DNA of 64,000 nt, taken from the NCBI GenBank assembly GCA_020633465.1, contig JACKDN010000029.1:1-64000 (forward strand), given 5' to 3'. This DNA is from Myxococcales bacterium (GTDB taxonomy: Bacteria; Myxococcota_A; Bradymonadia; UBA7976; UBA1532). Under the pieces are notes generated by a model. That model made no database searches. It had not been told where the DNA came from and worked only from the letters and a program-made list of their open reading frames with translations. Shown in pieces: positions 60,063 to 64,000 of this stretch (the stretch's first letter is position 1; each line of letters starts with the position of its first letter). The translations under genes and the position numbers were made by a program.

Positions 60063-60697
60063 GCCATCCCTTGACCGACACGCTGCTGCACCCCCTGCTG
60101 CGCCACCTGATGGACGGCATCACGCGGGCCGGGCTGCCGCTGATGCTGCTGGACGCCGACGGCGTCGTCGTCGACGGCAACGCGGCCCTGGCCGACCGGC
60201 TGGGCCTCGACCTCGACACCGCCCGCGGCCGCCCGTGCGCCGACGTCGTGCAGGGGCGCGACGTGTTCGGCAACGTCTTCTGCGGCCCCGACTGCCCCGT
60301 GCTGGCCATGTGGCGCGAGGGCGTCTGCCTGCACCCCTACGAGATCGAGGCCCACGGCGTCGGCGAGCCGCGCAAGGTGACCTTCGTGCCGATCGCGGTG
60401 AAGCTGCCCGACGGCGAGGAGCCCATGCTGCTGCAGGTGGTGCTCGATCCGACGCCGGCGCAGCGCGCGGCGGAGGCCGACGATCCCGATCCGCTGACGC
60501 CGCGCGAGATCGAGGTGCTCGAAGGGCTCGCCCGCGGCCTCTCCACCCGCGGCCTGGTCGCCGCCCTGCACATCAGCGTGTCGACGGTGCGCAACCACCT
60601 GCAGAGCGTCTTCCGCAAGCTGGGCGTGCACTCCCGCCTCGAGGCGGTGCTGGTGGCGCGCGCGCGGGGGCTGGTCGGGGCGATCCCGCCCCGCTGA
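60059..60697 (+). CDS. PAS-LuxR-type transcription regulator
   Basis: A 212-residue DNA-binding protein. N-terminal PAS-like domain (about 20-130; LPLMLLDADGVVVDGNAALADRLG) with a CGPDC motif in NVFCGPDCPVLAMW, and a LuxR-type helix-turn-helix at about 140-205 (LTPREIEVLEGLARGLSTRGLV, STVRNHLQSVFRKLGVHSR). It lacks a receiver domain, so it cannot be a standard response regulator to the preceding kinase. The GTG start overlaps the kinase stop, with GAGAGGAGG upstream. The two cysteines could bind metal or sense redox state. Confidence 0.88.
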   Translation: MSHPLTDTLLHPLLRHLMDGITRAGLPLMLLDADGVVVDGNAALADRLGLDLDTARGRPCADVVQGRDVFGNVFCGPDCPVLAMWREGVCLHPYEIEAHGVGEPRKVTFVPIAVKLPDGEEPMLLQVVLDPTPAQRAAEADDPDPLTPREIEVLEGLARGLSTRGLVAALHISVSTVRNHLQSVFRKLGVHSRLEAVLVARARGLVGAIPPR

Positions 60698-60706
60698 CGG
60701 GCCGCG

Positions 60707-61702
60707 CTACTCGCCGGCGAAGCAGGCGTCGATGGCCGCCTCGTCGCAGGCTTGCACGTCCACGAAGCACCCGGCGAGCGCCTCGAGGGACTCGTCGCGG
60801 CAGGTCTGGGCGCACTCGGCGACGCCCAGGCACACGTCGTCGTCGTCGGGCAGGCACAGACCGCAGTCGTCGAGGGCGCGGCAGCCGTCGGCGCAGCCGT
60901 CGTCGCCGGGATCGGGCGGCGCGTCGCCGTAGCAGGCGTTGATCGGCCCCTCGTCGCACGCCTCGAGCGCGGCGAGGCACTGGTAGATCGCCTGGGCCTC
61001 GTCGGCGCGGCAGGCGGCCGCGCAGTCGTCGACGGGCAGGCAGTCGTCGTTGGCGTCGGGCTCGCAGTAACCGCACTCGTCGAGCGCGACGCAGCCGAGC
61101 GCGCAGTCGTCGTCCGTGGGATCGGGATCAGGATCGGGATCGGGATCGGCGTCGGTGCACGCCTCGATCGCCCCGTCGTCGCAGGTGGTCAGATCGCCCA
61201 GGCACGCGTTGCGGGCCTCGCTGCCCGTGTCGCGGCAGGCCTGCGCGCAGTCGGCCAGATCGAGGCAGGCGCCGCTGGCGTCGACGTCGCACAGCCCGCA
61301 GCCGTCGAGCGCGGCGCAGCCCCGCGTGCAGTCGTCTTCGTCCGGCGGGGGCCCCGGATCGTCGAAGCAGGCGTCGAGGCCCGCGTCGTCGGTGCAGGCC
61401 CGCAGCCCCGACACGCAGGACGCGATGGCCGAGTAGTCCAGGCGCTCGCACTGGTCGACGCAGCCCGGCCCGTCGAGGCACATGTCGGTCTGCGCGTCGG
61501 GCCAGCACAGGCCGCAGTCGGCCAGCCACTGACAGCCCAGGCTGCACGCATCGTCCCCGGGCAGCCCCCCGCCCCCGAACCCGCCTTCGCCGCCGAAGCC
61601 CCCGTCGAGCGCCTCGGCGTCCCCGCCACCGTCGAGGCAGGCGGGGGTTCCGAAGGCCAGCATGGCCAGCAGCGGCAGGGCGGTCAGCAGTGAGGGACGC
61701 AT
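60707..61702 (-). CDS. Cys-rich lipoprotein with four tandem 10-Cys repeats
   Basis: A 331-residue protein with an N-terminal signal ending GTPAC and a Gly-rich linker. Four repeats of about 65 residues follow, each with ten cysteines at near-fixed spacing: CxxGCxxLxxCGxC, then CLxxxxC, CxxxC, and AC/C pairs, for example DDCALGCVALDECGYC and DGCADGCRALDDCGLC. Each unit ends with IxACxxD. No family recognised; it is likely disulphide-bonded outside the cytoplasm. Start ATG 61702 has GGAGT upstream. Stop is 9 bp from the convergent LuxR gene. A DPDPDPDPD linker lies between repeats 2 and 3. Confidence 0.75.
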   Translation of the reverse strand: MRPSLLTALPLLAMLAFGTPACLDGGGDAEALDGGFGGEGGFGGGGLPGDDACSLGCQWLADCGLCWPDAQTDMCLDGPGCVDQCERLDYSAIASCVSGLRACTDDAGLDACFDDPGPPPDEDDCTRGCAALDGCGLCDVDASGACLDLADCAQACRDTGSEARNACLGDLTTCDDGAIEACTDADPDPDPDPDPTDDDCALGCVALDECGYCEPDANDDCLPVDDCAAACRADEAQAIYQCLAALEACDEGPINACYGDAPPDPGDDGCADGCRALDDCGLCLPDDDDVCLGVAECAQTCRDESLEALAGCFVDVQACDEAAIDACFAGE

Positions 61703-61766
61703 GGGGACTCCGGTCGGGCGGCGGGGCTCACGGCGTCAGGGCCGGCGGCCCTCTGCGCCGATCCGG

Positions 61767-62228
61767 TCAGCGGCGCAGATCGGGCGCGGGCGCCGCGGTG
61801 CGGCCGCGCCGACCCTCGTTCTTCTTGGCGTCGCGCTTGGTGGCGCGCGGCCCCTCGCGCAGGTAGGCCTCGGCCTGCGCCTTCAGCGCCTTGCCCTTGT
61901 CGGCCCCGAAGGCCGGGGTCAGGCGCGCCTCCGGCGCCCGCGCCAGCGCGCCGACGGTGGTGATGCCCAGCTCGGTGAGACGGTGTTGATCGCCCTGCGC
62001 GATGCCCAGCGCGCCCAGCGAGGCGCGCGAACGCGCCGACGAGTCGCCCTTGGCCTTGCCCTTCGGCCGCTTGAAGCGCTTGCCGGGGCGCAGCCGCTTG
62101 CCCGGCTTCTTGGTGGTCTTGCCCTTGGCGGCGGCCGGGGCCGGCTTGCCGGGGGCGATCGGATCGGCGTAGCCGACGGTGGGCAACGCCAGCAGCGCGG
62201 CGGCCAGCAGCAAGGACTTCACGGTCAT
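61767..62228 (-). CDS. Secreted basic protein with helix-hairpin-helix-like domain
   Basis: A 153-residue protein with a signal peptide (LLLAAALLALPTVGYA). A Lys/Arg-rich segment (GKTTKKPGKRLRPGKRFKRPKGK) is followed by an HhH-like part (LGALGIAQGDQHRLTELGITTVGALARA). HhH motifs usually bind DNA, which is odd in an exported protein; the resemblance to the small HhH domains that act in helix packing is another reading. Start ATG 62228 has GGGGAGG upstream. Function unknown. Confidence 0.65.
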   Translation of the reverse strand: MTVKSLLLAAALLALPTVGYADPIAPGKPAPAAAKGKTTKKPGKRLRPGKRFKRPKGKAKGDSSARSRASLGALGIAQGDQHRLTELGITTVGALARAPEARLTPAFGADKGKALKAQAEAYLREGPRATKRDAKKNEGRRGRTAAPAPDLRR

Positions 62229-62296
62229 GGGTTCCTCCCCTCGTCTCGCCCGTCCGTGCGGGCGGCGGCCGCCGACGGCGGACCGCGACAGTTTGT

Positions 62297-63481
62297 TCAA
62301 CGCGACGGTCGATTGTCGAGCGTCGACCGCGAATCCCCTGCGGCGAGGCGCGCGTAGAGCGCCGCCAGCGTCGCCCCGGCGGCCGCGGGCGTGTGGTGCG
62401 CGCGGTAGCGCGCCTCGGCCCGCCGCGCACGTCGGCGCGCCTCGTCGGGCCGATCGAGCACCTCGGCCAGCGCGTCGCGCAGGGCGTCGGCGTCGCAGCG
62501 GGGCACCAACCGCAGGCCGCGCCCCGCGGGATCCAGATCGCGGACGCCCGCGACGTCCGACGCCACCACCGGACAGCCGCTGGCCATCGCCTCGATCACC
62601 ACGCGCGGCGAGCCCTCGGTGTAGGTGGGCAGCACCAGGGCCGCCGCCGCCGCCAGCAGGCCGGGCAGCGCGTCGCGGGGCACCCGGCCCAGCACGCGGA
62701 CGACGTCGCCCAGCCCGCGGCGGGCGATGACGCCCCGCACGACGCCCTCGGCCCGATCCGGCATCGGCCCCACCATCAGCAGACGCAGCCGAGGGTGCGA
62801 CGACCGCAGCGCGTCGACCGCGGCCAGCAGCTCGTGCACGCCCTTGTAGCGGAAGACCGCCCCGACGAAGACCAGCACCTCGGCGTCGGGCGCGAAGCCC
62901 GTGTCGCCCGGCGCGGCCGCCGCCGGAAAGCTGGCCGGATCGATGCAATTGGGCAACGCGTGCACCCGCTCGAGGGGCACGTCGTAGGTGCGCGCGAACA
63001 GCGCGCGGTGGCCCTCGCCGAAGACGGTGAAGTGATCGGTCACGCGCGTGAGCGCGTACTCGCCGGCCAGCTGGGCCCAGTAGCGCACCTCGCGCTCGCG
63101 CCACTCGACCGGCCACCGGCCGCGCAGGGCGTGGAACCAGTCCCAGGTCGAGGCGAAGTTGCTGCTCAGGCGCACCGGCCGGCGGCGGGCGGCGCTCAGC
63201 CGCGCGAAGAGGTGCAGCATGAAGCCCTGGGTGTCGTGCAGCACGTCCACCGGCTCGCGCTGCCGCCCCCACCACCGCGCGAGCTGAAGCTGCACCCGCT
63301 GCCGCTTGCGCGGCGTCGGCCCCAGCGGCACGACGCTCAGCCCGGGCGCGCGCGGCAGCGGCCCCCGCGGCGGGTGCCCGCACAACAGCGTCAGGCGCCC
63401 GGTGGCCTCGGCCGCGTGGGCGAACATCGCCGCGCGGTCGCGGTAGGTGTCCAGGCAGTGCAGGTAGGCGACGACGTGCAT
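62297..63481 (-). CDS. GT4-family glycosyltransferase
   Basis: A 394-residue GT-B glycosyltransferase. The C-terminal nucleotide-sugar domain shows EVLVFVGAVFRYKGVHELLAAV, LLMVGPMPD and EGSPRVVIEAMASGCPVVASDVAG (the EX7E-like glutamates), typical of family 4. The N-terminal half would bind the acceptor. No signal or membrane segment. Start ATG 63481, 97 bp from the divergent sulfotransferase gene; the pair suggests a sulfated surface glycan locus continuing beyond the window. Sugar donor and acceptor unknown. Confidence 0.88.
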   Translation of the reverse strand: MHVVAYLHCLDTYRDRAAMFAHAAEATGRLTLLCGHPPRGPLPRAPGLSVVPLGPTPRKRQRVQLQLARWWGRQREPVDVLHDTQGFMLHLFARLSAARRRPVRLSSNFASTWDWFHALRGRWPVEWREREVRYWAQLAGEYALTRVTDHFTVFGEGHRALFARTYDVPLERVHALPNCIDPASFPAAAAPGDTGFAPDAEVLVFVGAVFRYKGVHELLAAVDALRSSHPRLRLLMVGPMPDRAEGVVRGVIARRGLGDVVRVLGRVPRDALPGLLAAAAALVLPTYTEGSPRVVIEAMASGCPVVASDVAGVRDLDPAGRGLRLVPRCDADALRDALAEVLDRPDEARRRARRAEARYRAHHTPAAAGATLAALYARLAAGDSRSTLDNRPSR

Positions 63482-63578
63482 GGCGGCGGATGGTACCAGC
63501 CTTGCGGGGCGGCCGCCCCTGGGACAGGATGCGCGGCCGCGGGGTCGCAGGGGTGGCCCAGGGCCGACAGGAGGGCGC

Positions 63579-64000
63579 GTGGAGTCTCGGGTGGTGGCGG
63601 GTCTGCTGCGGTTCGGATCGCACGGCACCCGCCTGATCGGCGCGCTCGCCGGCGAGCGCATCCCGCTGTACTACGTCTGCGAGTACCCCAAGTCGGGGGG
63701 CACGTGGCTGGGCCAGATGCTGGCCGAGTACCTCGGCGTCGACTTCCCGCAGAAGAACCGCCTGCCCATCACCCACCCCGCGGTGATCCACAATCACTGG
63801 CCCTACACGCCCGGGCTGCGGCGCGTGTTCTACCTGTACCGCGACGGGCGCGACGTCATGACGTCGCTGTACTTCCACCGCATGCGCGCGCTGCAGGCGG
63901 CCGAGGGCCGGCACCCCGATCAGGCCTTCTGGGAGCGCCACCTGGGGCGGGGCTTCGACCCCGACGCCAGCCGCCGCAACATGGCGCGCTTCATCGAGGG
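63579..64000 (+). CDS. Sulfotransferase, N-terminal part (runs off the window)
   Basis: GTG 63579 has AGGAGGG four bases upstream, and the frame stays open to the last base (about 140 residues). PAPS-binding loop YPKSGGTWLGQM at about residues 37-48 and the 3'-phosphate motif YLYRDGRDVMTSLYFHR at about 92-108 mark a sulfotransferase of the Sulfotransfer_1 type. It would transfer sulfate from PAPS to a carbohydrate or other acceptor. It stands next to a divergent glycosyltransferase, so a glycan acceptor is likely. The C-terminal part, which sets substrate choice, is not in the window. Confidence 0.85.
   Translation, partial: MESRVVAGLLRFGSHGTRLIGALAGERIPLYYVCEYPKSGGTWLGQMLAEYLGVDFPQKNRLPITHPAVIHNHWPYTPGLRRVFYLYRDGRDVMTSLYFHRMRALQAAEGRHPDQAFWERHLGRGFDPDASRRNMARFIE

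Overview
The window is one contiguous piece of a very GC-rich bacterial chromosome, most likely from a member of the Myxococcota. Reasons: two proteins carry a MYXO-CTERM-like tail (a Gly-Cys-x-Cys motif, a hydrophobic stretch, then an arginine run, near 49220-49305 and 53890-53983). There are also many lipoproteins and secreted proteins built from pre-peptidase C-terminal (PPC), thrombospondin type 3, FG-GAP and cysteine-rich repeats, and a Hanks-type Ser/Thr kinase with a DWG motif. I found no rRNA, tRNA, CRISPR array, insertion sequence or replication origin. The genus cannot be set from the sequence alone.

Layout. 1-3.0 kb: the 3' end of an AAA-type ATPase/PD-(D/E)XK gene, then a tightly overlapping three-gene operon encoding a RecF/OLD-like ATPase, a PIN-like nuclease and an ATP-dependent RNA ligase. 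3.0-8.2 kb: a huge lipoprotein with nine PPC-like repeats (minus strand). 8.3-14.3 kb: CBS-pair protein, AI-2E/PerM-type membrane protein, propeller-like lipoprotein, small outer-membrane-type protein, HEAT-like protein. 14.4-21.2 kb: a minus-strand operon that looks like a thiazole/oxazole (TOMM, streptolysin-S-like) biosynthetic cluster: papain-like amidase, poly-cysteine membrane protein (candidate fused precursor), SRPBCC protein, E1-like leader-binding protein, AAA/PD-(D/E)XK protein, azoline-forming YcaO, SagB-type dehydrogenase. 21.3-27.2 kb: a giant DUF4011/SF1 helicase/nuclease protein, frameshifted in this assembly. 27.3-30.9 kb: Ktr/Trk potassium uptake operon with a HAMP/PAS sensor. 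31.0-38.4 kb: two paralogous Gly-rich lipoproteins with PPC and SRCR domains; the first also has a cupredoxin. 38.6-43.4 kb: isocitrate dehydrogenase, amidase-malQ pair, CsbD-like stress protein. 43.6-54.0 kb: five co-directional, mostly overlapping genes for secreted or surface proteins. 54.0-64.0 kb: Ser/Thr kinase with CRTAC1-type lipoprotein, metallo-beta-lactamase-fold hydrolase, histidine kinase/LuxR pair, Cys-rich lipoprotein, HhH protein, glycosyltransferase and the start of a sulfotransferase.

Two loci stand out as possible undescribed systems: the ATPase-PIN-RNA ligase operon (548-2972), whose parts suggest regulated RNA cutting and repair, and the TOMM operon (14419-21185), in which ten cysteines sit at the N-terminus of a membrane protein directly upstream of the matching biosynthetic enzymes. 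A caution applies to several genes: the Gly-rich repeat tracts and one part of the helicase gene hold clusters of apparent small indels, many of them single-base deletions. These look more like assembly errors than true pseudogenes, although slippage variation cannot be excluded.
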